64,000 nt of DNA from Albula goreensis (lineage: Eukaryota > Chordata > Actinopteri > Albuliformes > Albulidae), in NCBI GenBank assembly GCA_022829145.1, contig CM040741.1, positions 57,436,547-57,500,546 of the forward strand. Direction: 5' to 3'. This document shows positions 1 through 13,084 of this stretch, piece by piece. A program made the position numbers and the translations under genes. The notes below the pieces were generated by a model, which was given only the letters and a program-made list of their open reading frames with translations, ran no database searches and was not told the origin of the DNA. Every line of letters begins with the position of its first letter. Within the stretch, counting starts at the first letter, position 1.

Positions 1-1394
1 ATTTAACAGTGCTCGGACTGGACAAAAGCAATTTAAACAGGAAATGTCATGCTGAGGCTCAGAGGACTATTAAATCTAGCCACTTAAAGCATCATGGGAA
101 ATAAAAAATGAGGTACATGGTCAGCTTTTATACAATCCTTGTACCTTCTGTGAAGGATACAGAAATTAGCTATATCCTTACAAAATAAGCTTTTTGCAAC
201 CACAGTAAATAATTACCTCACAAGTTAATCTGTTAATCCAAAATATTTGCTTATAACACAAGACCCACTTGTAAATATTTGTATATTCTAACCACAGAAT
301 TGTTGTGTAAACACAAAAACTGCACTGCTTTACCCCATGCTGTTTATGGCGTGAATCTTGGAGGTTCATAGGCAGCTTTTGCTACGCGAAATATTGTGGA
401 GATTATTCTTGTATAATTATGCTTATACATTTTTATCCAAGGGAAAGCAGAATGGTTACTCCACTAGAAAGCTGATATAACACATAATACTTACTCAAGA
501 ATAAATCAAGCATAAATCCACACTAATAAAAGAGAATGAAGATAAACATCATACCTTTTCCTTGGATTGTGGTAAACAATCCTGTTTCTGAACCAAAATA
601 CAATGACTAATCCTATTGAAACTGGCATTCCTTTGTGTATATTTTTCTATGTAAGAGTCTTCTCTGAGGAGGGAATGTATACTGAAACTATTGCAATTCA
701 CTTATTCTTATTAAATATGAATGCAGTGCTACTGCTATCTTTAGGATTGTGAGAAAAACTGAAAAAAAAAAACGAAATAAAAATGAGAAAAATAAAAAAG
801 AAATGATGCAGACCAACAAGAAAAAAATTAAATCATACAAAGACAAAGACTCAAACCAAAGATATGCTTTGAATGGTGCTACATATTTGTTTTAGAAGTA
901 TATTGTTCATGTCATATGGAAAAACTCCACATTTGCTGTTTTCACATGAATAGACAGCTTACATCATCACTTCTGTACTGCTAATACTTCATGCCTCAGT
1001 GGCTGATCTCTAATGTAGTGGAAAGAAACCTCATTCCTGCAGGCTTGGTGTGTATGCAGGTTTCTGTTTCCACCAAGTGACTTGGGTCAGTTATCTAATT
1101 TAGCTGCCACTGACAGTTAACATGTAGTTACAAATGCGAACATGAGAACAGTCTTTGGCTGTCATTCATGAATATATCACCCTATGAGTATATCTCCCTA
1201 CGTAACATCAAAGAATATAGCTTGACTGTCAGATCATACAAATTATTCGGTTAATCAAAAAATTAAGAGTGGAAGTTGACACAACAGATATGGGTTTCCT
1301 TGCCTGGTGTATGACAGTCTAAACTTAAAATACAGTGAGTGTTTTTTTCCAAACACTGATGTTAATAGTTCACTGCCAAAGGTGCAGACCCTAC
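1..1394. other. wdfy3 intron, 5' end only
   Basis: AT-rich intron sequence. The expected next wdfy3 segment (human RAEQIPPCLTSE) is not present on the minus strand. An A-rich run lies near 758-835. Nothing else is recognisable. Confidence 0.8.
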
Positions 1395-1852
1395 CTGTCA
1401 AAGGAGTCGGTGGCCATCTTGTAAAGGTAGATAAAGAGCTTGCTGCCATGTTTGAGGGTGGGGCACACACTGTCCATAGGCACAAGTTCATCCTCTAGCA
1501 GTCTTTGGAAGGGCTGAGCATTGGAGGGGAACACTGCGGCCGGGCCCACTTTCTTGGCGTCAGAGAAGCATCCCAGCAGCCGCACGGCGTCTGCCAGGTT
1601 CTCATACTGGATCTCAGTGCGGAAGAAGTGGGCGTTTGCCGGCTCGTAGCGCATGGCGGCTGTCAACGTGCAGAAGACCGTGTGCAGGAGCTCAAACACT
1701 TGGTTCTGGTTCACCTTCTCCCAGCCATTTTTGGGGGATGAGCAGAGGGACCGCTCCATGGCAACCAGCAAGGAGGTCACATAGACAAAGCCGCCCACCT
1801 TGCGGAAGACAGTCCGGGTCCGGTGGCTCTCTCTCAAGACTGCCAGCAGAGC
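1395..1852 (-). CDS. wdfy3: wdfy3 coding exon 11 (residues 630-781), last one in the window
   Basis: The exon encodes ALLAVLRESHRTRTVFRKVG through HGSKLFIYLYKMATDSFD. The acceptor is TCCCAG| and the donor ACAG|GTAGGG, phase 2. The reading continues in an exon beyond the left edge. Confidence 0.95.
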
Positions 1853-3280
1853 CTGGGAGAGGAGAGTTCAGGGGTTAGAGGTCAGAATGGCTGGCACAAC
1901 TAACAAGGGCAAAGCATAGTGCAAAAGAATGGGGAGCAGGCAACAGGATATGTACTGGTTCAATTTGCAGTTTAAGTCACTGTAACTCAAGGCATACATT
2001 GATTTTGTCAAGTATGCAGTGCCATAAACAGACAATATTTTCAGAAAAAGGCAATAAACATAAATCGGGCCAGATAAGGGCGTCACTAAGCAAATCAATG
2101 ATGTCATGTCATGAGATAGTGTTGTTCTGAAAGGCTTGTGTACACAACCAGAGCATGACTCAGATTTGAACCATACATTCTACTTCAGAAACAGCTGTCT
2201 GTAAGATGCTAGGTCTGGGCATTACATTTGTCTCTTGAATGAAATCTAAAAATCATAACCAATATATTTAAAAACAAATGTAACATCTTATCAACACTAC
2301 ACCTTTAACAACCAGTACACAAAAATTAGGCAGTAAATTAGATGACTGGGAGATGTCCCACAGAAAGTTTTAGTACAGTAGTGAGGGCAATAAAAGTAAA
2401 ACAGCAGATGACTGCCAAAAATCCCAAAATCTCCCCGATGAAACAATGTAGTCTAATTTAAAAAGAGGAAGGGAAAATACAACAGTCATTAAAATGTTTC
2501 TCAATTTAGTGCAACTTACTGAGCAGTTTACAAAATGCAATATATATCTTTACAGTGGAACGAAGGCTTTTCAGGTGGAGAGGCTGAGATGAACTGATAC
2601 ATGCTGTGTCAGAAGCCAGAAGACACTGATTCTTACAGTCCTTAACCACACACAGCTTCACAATACAAAGAAACCAGCACACATCATGCATTCCATATTC
2701 ACACTGAGAAACATAATTAAAGTTCACTTTGTGCTATTTCATTACTGTTTGAATAAAGAAGAAAAGTATAATGGCAAAAATGTCACTCAGAAACACAAAA
2801 TCCTTTTCATCTTTGAATTTTATGCAAGCTCTTAAAGTTTGTTCAGTGTTTAATGAAGTGAATTTGCAATCCTAATGAGGCAGCAGTGAACTGCAGTGGT
2901 AAACACAGCTCAGATAGCAAAAAAAAAAAGCCTGGTTTTCTTTGAAGTCTGTTTTAATGCGACCCATACTAATTTACACAAACAAAAATTACACAGCAAT
3001 TATGATAGCAGTCTGAACAAATAAATGGTCAACTATCTTTACAAAGTCTGGTGAGACCCAAGAGCTAAACAACCTATGAATCAGTGAGGGCATGCTAGCA
3101 ACAGAATTAGATTTTATTACCAGACATCTGTTCACAGCTGGTGGCTAGTGAGGCTTGCTAGCTTAGAGGAACTCTATATGATTTTACGCTAATCATGAAA
3201 TTTGTGTTTATCATGAAACATTTGTGTTTACTTACCATGAGTAAATATTTTCATATTTTAACTGATCTCTCATCTTATAG

Positions 3281-3368
<88 letters not shown>

Positions 3369-6300
3369 ATTTAAATGGTCTAATTAATAAACGTAATAGA
3401 ATTAGTGTGTGCTCATTTTGTCAGAGTATCAGGTCAAGAAACACATTTGTTTGACAATTGTCCTTTACCTCATAACTTCAGCCACATAATGAATTAATTT
3501 GATTCAAACTTTTCAGTTATAAAAGTTACTCTGGCTATTGGCTTTTGTGGAGAAGTACATACTTTGTGTGTATTAAGTGCAGTATTATAATGCATAGTGA
3601 TATTTAATTTCTTAATTGCACTGTAGTCAAGTAGCTCAAAAGAGCAGATTCATGTAGCCAAGTCCACTTGTACAGACAAAATGTGCTCAAAAATAACGGC
3701 AAACATTTGTGATCCAGTCACCATCTCTGTACAGAAATAAACATGACTCACGTAAACCCAAGGGGCTAAGCCAAACAGTGCTGACTAAACAGAGCCTTTG
3801 GACAGAGGTTGAGGGATATGTGGTCTTGAATATACTGGTCCAAACTCATGGCAGTGTTCATAACAGAGTAAGTAACTGCTTCTGTGTTAACTTGAAAACT
3901 GCAAAACAGGTAGAATGCAGCATTTACATGCAACACAATCTAAGTTGCTCTACAAAACACTTGACTGACACAGCATGGGACAGACCTCGATTTCTGAATC
4001 ACGGATTCACCAGTTTTCAAATATAATATAGTCTTTTCTTAACATCATTACATCATTATGAGTTCAGACTTTGAAAACAGAGCCCAGGATGTGTGCATAG
4101 AGACACAGGTTAGATGAGTGTTCGGTCTCTCACCCTCAGAATGTCGGTTTTGAGCTGCAGCTCAGTGGGCGGGGCCGAGTGCATGAGCCCCAGGAGCGTG
4201 CCCATGTCATCGTCCCCACTCGGGGACAGCACCAGCTGCTGGATGATCATCAGCGCGTGCTCACGACACTGCCGGTACTTCACAATGTTATGGACACACC
4301 TGGCGCCCCCAAACTCCCGGAACAGCCCTGCGGAGGGGAAAAGAGAGACAGTCATGGACAGAAAGATAAACAGAGAGAGCCACAGAGTAAGAAACAGAGA
4401 GACGGGGAAGACTCGTCACCATCATCCATTCATTCCAAAGTGGATCGGAGAGAAGTGAGGTCTGACCAATCGCAATGAAGTACCAATGGTTGAGAAATGA
4501 TAAACATTATTTAACCGGTCCACAGAGACAGTGCGAAAAGATACAGAATATGAGTGACTCTGAATCTCATCAGGCCTGGAGCCTTGAGCTCTTCAAGAGC
4601 CTCTTTTCTAAATGTCAAGTGAATTTTCAGAAAAAAATTCAAATTTGCTTTTGTGTTGTGTGGGTGGAACCACATCAGCTCCAAGGCAAAGGTACTGCAA
4701 CCTATGAAAATACAACTGTGATTTGACAGAAAATTGCTGAAATGCATTGAAGAAAGGATTAAGGACAAATGTTTACATCTACCCACTTAGTGAGGAATAA
4801 CATTTTACATATTGCATCATAAAAAGTGGAAACTAAAACTAGTTAGCCAACTCCACCAAAACACCCTTCCCATCTCCTCATTTTTTCCTCAATGAAATAA
4901 TACTTCATTAGAAAAAATCTAATGAACTCACATTAGCTTTCCAATTGAGTGACTCTTATTTACATGCAAAATAAACGACAGCCATGTTTGAACTTTGCAA
5001 AGCTTTCCGATGACTTGCAAAGATTTATTCAAAAATCCACTGCAAGATTAAGATTAATTCTGATACTTTGAAAATTCAGCCATGCTAATTCTAACACACC
5101 ATAGCAAAAGAACAGCTCAAACTCCTTCCCAAACATACACTTGTATAACTGTAGTGTGGAAACATAAAGGACATGTGGGAGTTGATGGTTCATCAATCCT
5201 ATGATAACATTGGTACTCATCAGTCTTGGTGTTTCATGCATTCATTAATTTAACAGAGCCAGTCAGCCAGCCCAGAGATAAGAGTGATTATAGCCTTGAA
5301 CACTGCCTGCTAAAAGCCCTACACATCCTTCTCCAAAACTGACTCATCAATATTGTAATTACTGCCACTTAAATCCAGGTTTAAACCCTCCAGCAGTCTT
5401 GAAATCAGAATTTAATCTCAACTGACAAGCAAACCCTACATTTTCCTGACTTGGTTATGAATTTTAATAGTTTGTATGGCCATGTACAGGGATTCCAAAG
5501 TTGAGTTCCTTGTGGTAACTTCAACAACCAGATGCAAACTCCATTGAGCCTGGTAACAGGGAGGCAGGAACATCTAAGAGAAGACAGCCACAGTGATCCC
5601 TGGATAGCAGGGCCCATTTCCCTGTTCTTTCCTCCCCATGGTAAAAAGATCCAGCTGTCCTGGCCTGGCCTTCACCCAATGCAAAGAGTGTAAGAGAGAG
5701 AAAAAGGGACAAGAGCTGTGCCAAAATCGGGCAGCTTGCCAGTATTGACTCTCCTAGTTAGAAGCTGCTATTTGCGTAAGCCTTCTCTGACTTAGTCATT
5801 CGTCATTTGAATAAACCTATTTCCAGTGTTTTCTTTCACAGTGAGATGTGCATACATCTTCATTCTCCAAACAAAATCAGGCAAGGATAGATTACATCAG
5901 CAACCCTAGCATTATGTTCAAATGTGACCAAAGGATATTCAAGCGGGATAATTCCCGGGGTTGGGGGGGGTTGGGTTAGTTTATAGGGGAATGGTGGGAA
6001 CACACCTGCATTGGTGTTAGACCCCTGAAGCAGAACAGTCAGAGTCTCCATCACCAGCCAGGCCAGCTGCTTCTGCTCCTCTGCCATGCTGTTGTTCTTT
6101 GACTCGCCTAACACAGAAAAGACAAACAGCAAAGAAATGAGTGCACTGAGGAGAGCTGTCTATGTGCACATAATTGTGATCGTTCATCACAAGCATATTA
6201 ATACTATTATTTATTTATTTATTACAATTTACATATTTAGAATCAATATAACATCACACTTAGAGATGACTCCAGATCAGCACATTCTGTTTCAGTTCAT

Positions 6301-9300
6301 ATGTGTTATACCAGAATGTATATGGTATAAATCGCCAAATGACACAACAGTATATTTTATAATGCATGAGCATAATTTTCAAGAGCTGATCCGCTTCATC
6401 AGACAATTCAGTTTCATTGCAGTAACTACCAAGTGCATTTAAAAAGCCAATAAAACTGACTAATCAAAGCAGAGTAAAAATGGCCATATTGCCAGTGTAG
6501 CTTATGAAACAACACACTTGTGAAAGTCTTCTACTGGACATAGCAATACTTAAGGAAAGAGATTTTTACAGGGCAGTGGTGTGAGCCTAGTAAATCCATC
6601 TCATTGTTCCTACAGGTGACCTTCAAATACTTTAAATCTTACATCTTTCACAACAAAGACAAGCTAACAAACCAATAACAATTCCATGTAATGCAATTCT
6701 TCCAGAGAACGGCCGTGATTCTACTCCTTTGGAGGAGTGCTGGAGTTTGCAGAAACTGTTACATGCTAATCTAGCACGGTAGCACAAAGGTTCAATAATG
6801 TTTAAAATTCATAAGAGTTAACACCAAACACAAAATAATTCAAATAAAATTCAAATTTATAGCTTACTTCTTACATTTTAAATGTGTATCCATTTTTGTG
6901 GCTTCACAGCCAGAAATTAGCCACTTACCACACTATATACTGAGGACTGCTACAGACAACTTTTCTGTTTAAATTAAGCATGCAATCTTTCAAATTAGCA
7001 GGGCATACACAGTATTTACATTTAGCCTATAATTTATTCATTTAGCAGATGCTTTTTAATTCAAAGAGAGTTACACGGATTACATTTATTTAATCAGAAG
7101 AGCATCGGCATCAAATTCAGGAGCAGTAAAATAACGCATCACTGATGCAATTAACACACGCTAACAGTGTTGGTAAATGGCTTTGGTGCAAAGGCGGGTT
7201 TGTTTTTTATACTGAAGATAAACTGAAAGGTGAAGGGTGGTTCAGTGGGGAAAGGTAAAATCTGAAAAGAAGGTTTATGTGTATTTGTTTATAGTGTGTG
7301 TGGTGGCCACAGATTCCTCACCCTGCTCGTTGTGGGCCTGGGTGGGGTCCTTCAGCAGAGCGGCGTACTTGTGCAGCAGATTTACCAGGACCTCGAGCAG
7401 GCCCACCTCCCGGAAGACCTCGCTGAAGATGGGGTCGTGGCGGGCAAGCTTGAGCAGGGTACGGGTGGCCGTGATGCTGCACTGGTAGGAGGTGCTAGCC
7501 TTAAGCAGCACACTCACACTGAACAGCTCCTTGCAGGGAACGTAGTTGAGGCTGAAGACCACAAACTCAAGCAGCTCGAAGTACTTGGCCTGTGCCTCAG
7601 GCAGCTTGGAGATCTTCTCACCAAATTGCGACAGCGTGTGTTGGGCCTCTAGGATGAAATAGTTGGCGTTGTCTGCCATGTAGATGTTGGCGATGGCATC
7701 CAGAATGGTGTTGGTGAGGCTGCTGGTTTTGGCTTTCAGGAAGGCATTCTGGAGTACAGAGAAGGCTTGGATATTCCTCACCGTGTGACCTTGTGGCAAA
7801 AAAGGAGCAGAAATATTCCAGTGACCTTTGATTGTTGCACTATATGTTAACCCACATTAAATCCTTGTTCATTCAGTCACTTTTTATTTTGTATTGTTAT
7901 GACACCACTTTACAAAAAGATCCAGCTTTCCGCTGGTCAAAAAGGGACATAATGCATTCTGTAAACCACAACAGCAATGGTCAGTCTCACATTTGAACTA
8001 AAAAACTAACATTATAACAACCACACATTAAAATATGTACCACTAACATACACTGATGGTTGAAGGACTGAGTGCACCAGCATGCAAAAAACCACAGTAA
8101 AATATAGCTTACTAAGCCGACCCAAAATCAGTGTTCGTTATTTATCTAGCTGAATCGATCATTGCACACGTGGGGAAATGAACACTGCTGTGCCAGTGAT
8201 GCTGGGCCTTGTAAATCTCAATGAATTCCCAGATTCAGGAAGCCCCTACTGTGAGTGGCGAGATAAACAGACTAATCTTTTGCATGAAGATGCAAATTGT
8301 GAAACAGGAGATTTGTAATTGTTCTGACCCTGCAGGTGCAAGGACAGACCAAACAGTTTCCGGGCACATTTTGTGCAAAAGTGTTGAATAAATCTGTCAG
8401 AGATCTTACTAAATCACATGGCTGTCTTTTCTCCAGCGCCTTCCTAGTTTCTAAATTCCTCAGGAACACAACCACAGTGTGCCACACCATCCTGCACTGT
8501 GATAAGACTTCAATGCGGACAGTTTTGTCAGTGATGCTCTAGTGTGACAGTGGGAGACCTATAAGTTCAGCAGATAAGAGGGCAATGACGCAAGAGGACT
8601 GCAGCTGGCAGAACAGATGTGAAAGCAAGTTCAATAGAGTCTCTACCTCCTCTATGTCAGAATCATAACATTTCAAATATAGGTCGAGGTACACAGCAAG
8701 CTGAGGTCAGTGTGCTGATTGACACAGAAACACTGAATTTAATAAAGCCCTGTCATTTTGGGCTTTAGTAGTATGTTTTTTCCCTGGAATTATCTTTATT
8801 TTTTAAGGAAAAATGATATGGCTCAGTGACCAAATACACATGAGTACATACACATGATGACTACATTATTTTCCTTGCCATACTAGCCTTTAGCTGTTTA
8901 TTTAAAGCTCAGTCCTGAACAGCAAGTCCTTCAGCACAGGACATCAGAGCTAACATACAAGTAGCCAGCTGAGCTAACCTCAGGGAAGTCATATTGATAG
9001 CGCTGGCCTCAGTTTGGAAAGTTTGAAAGCTTTCTCAGAATCTGGTTCATGAGAGAACACAGAGGATGTGAGAAGGTTCTCACTAAAATTAACACACAGC
9101 ATGACATCAGAGTAGATCTAGTCCTGTTATTTAATTTTTTTCAATGGACTTCCTTTAAAATGGTATTTAACATCATTTTCAGAAAATGAAATAATATTTA
9201 ATGAAATATACCTACAAAATAATGGTTCAATTAATTTAAAAACAATCATATTTGTCTGTTTTTCATTACATTACGAATAGCTGTAACTTTATGATGACTT

Positions 9301-12300
9301 CATTTCTTACATGAACAGTTCTGCATAAAATTATCTATTCACTACATTATTATTTATTCATTGCTTTATCAACAGTCGATAACAGCTGAATAATAAAATA
9401 TTTTGCCTGACAGGAAATGCTTCATTCAATAAAACATTTTTAGTACATGAAGATTTTTTTTTTCTTTTCAAGGAAACAGGATTGTGAGCCTATCTATTAT
9501 GTCATTTTGCCCCTTACTGGTAAATCTTTGTTACTCTAACCCTCTAATGGAGACAGACAAACAGACATATGGTACAACTGCTATACCCTGTGGATGAGGA
9601 TAAAAAATGTTTTTATGAAACAGGAAACAACAACTCCCTTGAAGCAATTGAAACATTTTACTGTCTTGTTAAATTAAACATATATTTGGCATTAAAGGAA
9701 ACACTCCCTATGGCTTCTAATAACAACATTTTAATTTGCCATGACCTGTCTTCAGTGAGACATACCACAGAAACTGAAAACGGGAACCACACTTGTGAGG
9801 CTGAACTGAAATAACATGAAACGTGAACGGGATCAGTAGTTGAACCATGACTCCCTAATGTGATCCTCCACCTGAGATGAACGAATCATGCCTTTCTCTG
9901 TGTCTACTTGTGCACCACAGAAATTCAAGCGCTTTAGCAAATGCATGCCAAATGCTTGACTAATGGAGCATTTGGTTTCTACAATTCATAAAATGAGAGG
10001 AAAACACAAAGAAATTTTCCACTCCCACACAGAGTAATAACCAAGTCATGATCTCACAGCACAGCAGACATGCTGAGAAAGCATGCCTGATAATACAGTC
10101 AAATGTGAGGAGTGGAAGCTGACATCAATCATAATGAGACTGGAGATTGAGCTGTGACTGTTCCAATCTGTCAGATCACATGGAACAATGCAAGTCTGTG
10201 ACTGACCATCAAAGGCCTCCATGAGTCATTCTGACATTTTTCAATGATATATGGCATCCTGTAGTTCGAAAACAGTATTATTCAAGGAATCCTAGTCCAT
10301 AAATGAACATGACAGAAAATGTATGAGTGATTCAGCAGTGAAAGCCAATTTTCTGACTTCCTCCAAAAACTATTTTCTACATGCAGTCATTTTGTCCTCG
10401 CGTATATTACAGATGTGACACAGCTATTCTCTCTGTAAAATTACTGAGTGAATAAAAGCGCCTTTCTTTTCCAGTTAGTTCCAGGATCTCCTACATTTCC
10501 TCTCTCCACTTCCATTTTATGCATATTTGTTTGAGTAAAATCAGGATGAATGTTTGGCTGAAGAGGGTAACCAGCACGTGAGAGGCTTAACTGGCAGAGC
10601 GCACCTTTCCCAGACGGCTGTGGCACCACAAATCCAGGCAGGAGGAAGGGCGCTCCTGTGGTGAGGCCTGCAGGCTTCAGCTCACTCACTCCATACGTGG
10701 TGAGAGACGTCACCAAATTTACCAGGTCCTTCAGAGCATCTTTGGAGTCATCCTCTTTGGCCTGCTCTAACCTGAAATTACCAAGAGTCGGGCTACACTG
10801 AGTATCTGAGGAGAGTGTTCATTTTAATGGGCTTATTAAAAAATGTTAATCAATCATACCTTAAATGGTTAACAATAGAAAACAAAGTTAAGAACTTTCA
10901 GAAGTTCTATGGTGTGAAAAAAGCAATAGAGTACTGGAACTGGGTGAGATAAATGCAAGTTTAGGAAAGTACCTAAACAAGGTGCTTAACCCGATTTGAT
11001 TCAATTAATATCCCTCTGTACAGTTTAATAACTTGACAAAATGTATTGTATGTAAGCGTAGTGAATAAGGGGACTTGCTGACCAAATCAATAATTAAAGA
11101 TTACAACCAGAACACCAGAATACTGTACTGTTAAACTTAAAAACTGTTAAACTGTGAAACACTTTCCTGCTGGGTTTTCCACAGCAGGCAGAGTTAGAAT
11201 GGGGCAGGCCTACCTCAGCATCAGATCACAGAGGAAGGTGTACCCCTGGCACATGCGGAAGTCATCCAGGAGGGTCTGGGACACATCGCTGGAGTCCTTC
11301 AGGAAGCAGGACAGGCCAGCAAACATCTCCACAATCTCCAGGGGTGAAAGGTCATCTGACTGCTGCATGTTCTGAATGCATGTGGATAAGCACTCTTTCT
11401 CTGTGAGGAACCAAGGAGAATCCGGTATACACAACAAAGTGCTTGATTACTACAAAACTGAAATCAAGCCATTTTGCAGAGATTAGGATTCAGTGCACAA
11501 TGACCAAAGATAAACACGCCAGTCTTCATGAATTGTCAGAAAGCAAAATGTGATTCAGTGATTTCTTTGCCTGAGGTGAGAAAAACAATAAATCTTTCCA
11601 TTAAAGCTTCTAAAATAATCAACATCTCTATTAAGTCAGCAACCAAACAACCAAAAGCCATGGCCAATGGCCAGTTACTTTTTAAGTGGAGTGGGGCGTG
11701 AATGTGCAATTTGTTCCATCACTCAGCTCCGAATAGCTTCAACTTAACTTGATCTTTACAAATTGCTCTTCCTCTTTTTTTAAGTTTGTTTCACACCTAT
11801 TGTGTTCCAAACCAACACTAACAATAGATTTCATACTGAAACTCAGACTGTCATATCACTTGCAATTGTTTTCAAGGCTCACTAAAAATACACAAGCATT
11901 TCATCTTCAATCTCTAAACACTTCTCCTTGCCAAAACCTAATGAAAACCTGCACTCCAGAAGGGTCAAACTTTACAGGGATAGTGTAGCATTTCGGTTAG
12001 GGACCTTGGTGATAACTCCCCAGGTAAGGCACGACTGCTGCACCCTTGAGGAATGTACTTAATCTGAATTGCTTCAGTAAATATCCGGCAGTATAAATGG
12101 ACTGTATGTTGAAAACAAAAGAAACCTGTATATAGGCATCAGATAAAAGCAACTGATAGATGCCTAAATATTTAAATTGAATATAAAATGTTACTAAACC
12201 TCTTATTTTCAAGAAGAAAAAGCTACTGCATTTATACTTTTTTCTGTAATGAACTGAAAAATGCACAAGCACAGACACTAACAGGCACACACGCACACAC

Positions 12301-13002
12301 ACACACACACCGTGGATGTACTTGACCACGTTGACGCTGAGGCCGTGGCGGGAGATGGTCATCAGCACCTCACCGGCGCTCTTCCTCCAGGGCAGGTTGT
12401 GCGGCGGGCACCAGGAGGTGATGGCGCTGAACAGCAGCTGTAGGTCGTCCTTCTGGGCCAGCTCCTCCGCCGGGGACACAAAGCTGCACAGCTTCACCAG
12501 GATCTGGTACAGGGGAAACGGACAGAGACGAAAATCTCACTGCACATCTCAGTGCCATTACCTGAATTCCACTATATGATTACTTACATGTGTATGTGTG
12601 TACACAACCAGCATACATTTAACTGTAGCTGCTACAGCATTTAGTTTTACATCAAGTATCAGATACCAAAACAAAGTGTCATCGTAACACAGTACAGTAT
12701 AGCTTGAACAGTAATGTATTCATATCAAGTCGAGGCCTAGTTTAATAGCATGTGTTATTACTGAGTTATCCTGGGGAGCAGGAGAGCTCATTTCTCTCTG
12801 ACAGATATTGTCGGGGGATCAGATGATGTGTCCGTGGCTGTCATGTATGTGACAGGCCGGAGCTGTGAGGAGTGAGTCAGTGACAGCGCCATGCCGCTCT
12901 CCCTCTGCTCTCACACTGCAGCGAAACTGCTGAGGTACGGCACGGTGAGGGACAGAGACAGAGAGTGTGCATTAGTGTGTGAGAGGGAGGGAGAGAGAGA
13001 GC

Positions 13003-13084
<82 letters not shown>

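Noticed and set aside
1255..1491. Minus-strand frame overlapping the 3' edge of wdfy3 exon 11
   Set aside because: It is in a different frame from the conserved WDFY3 protein and runs into the intron, so it is a shadow of the real exon.
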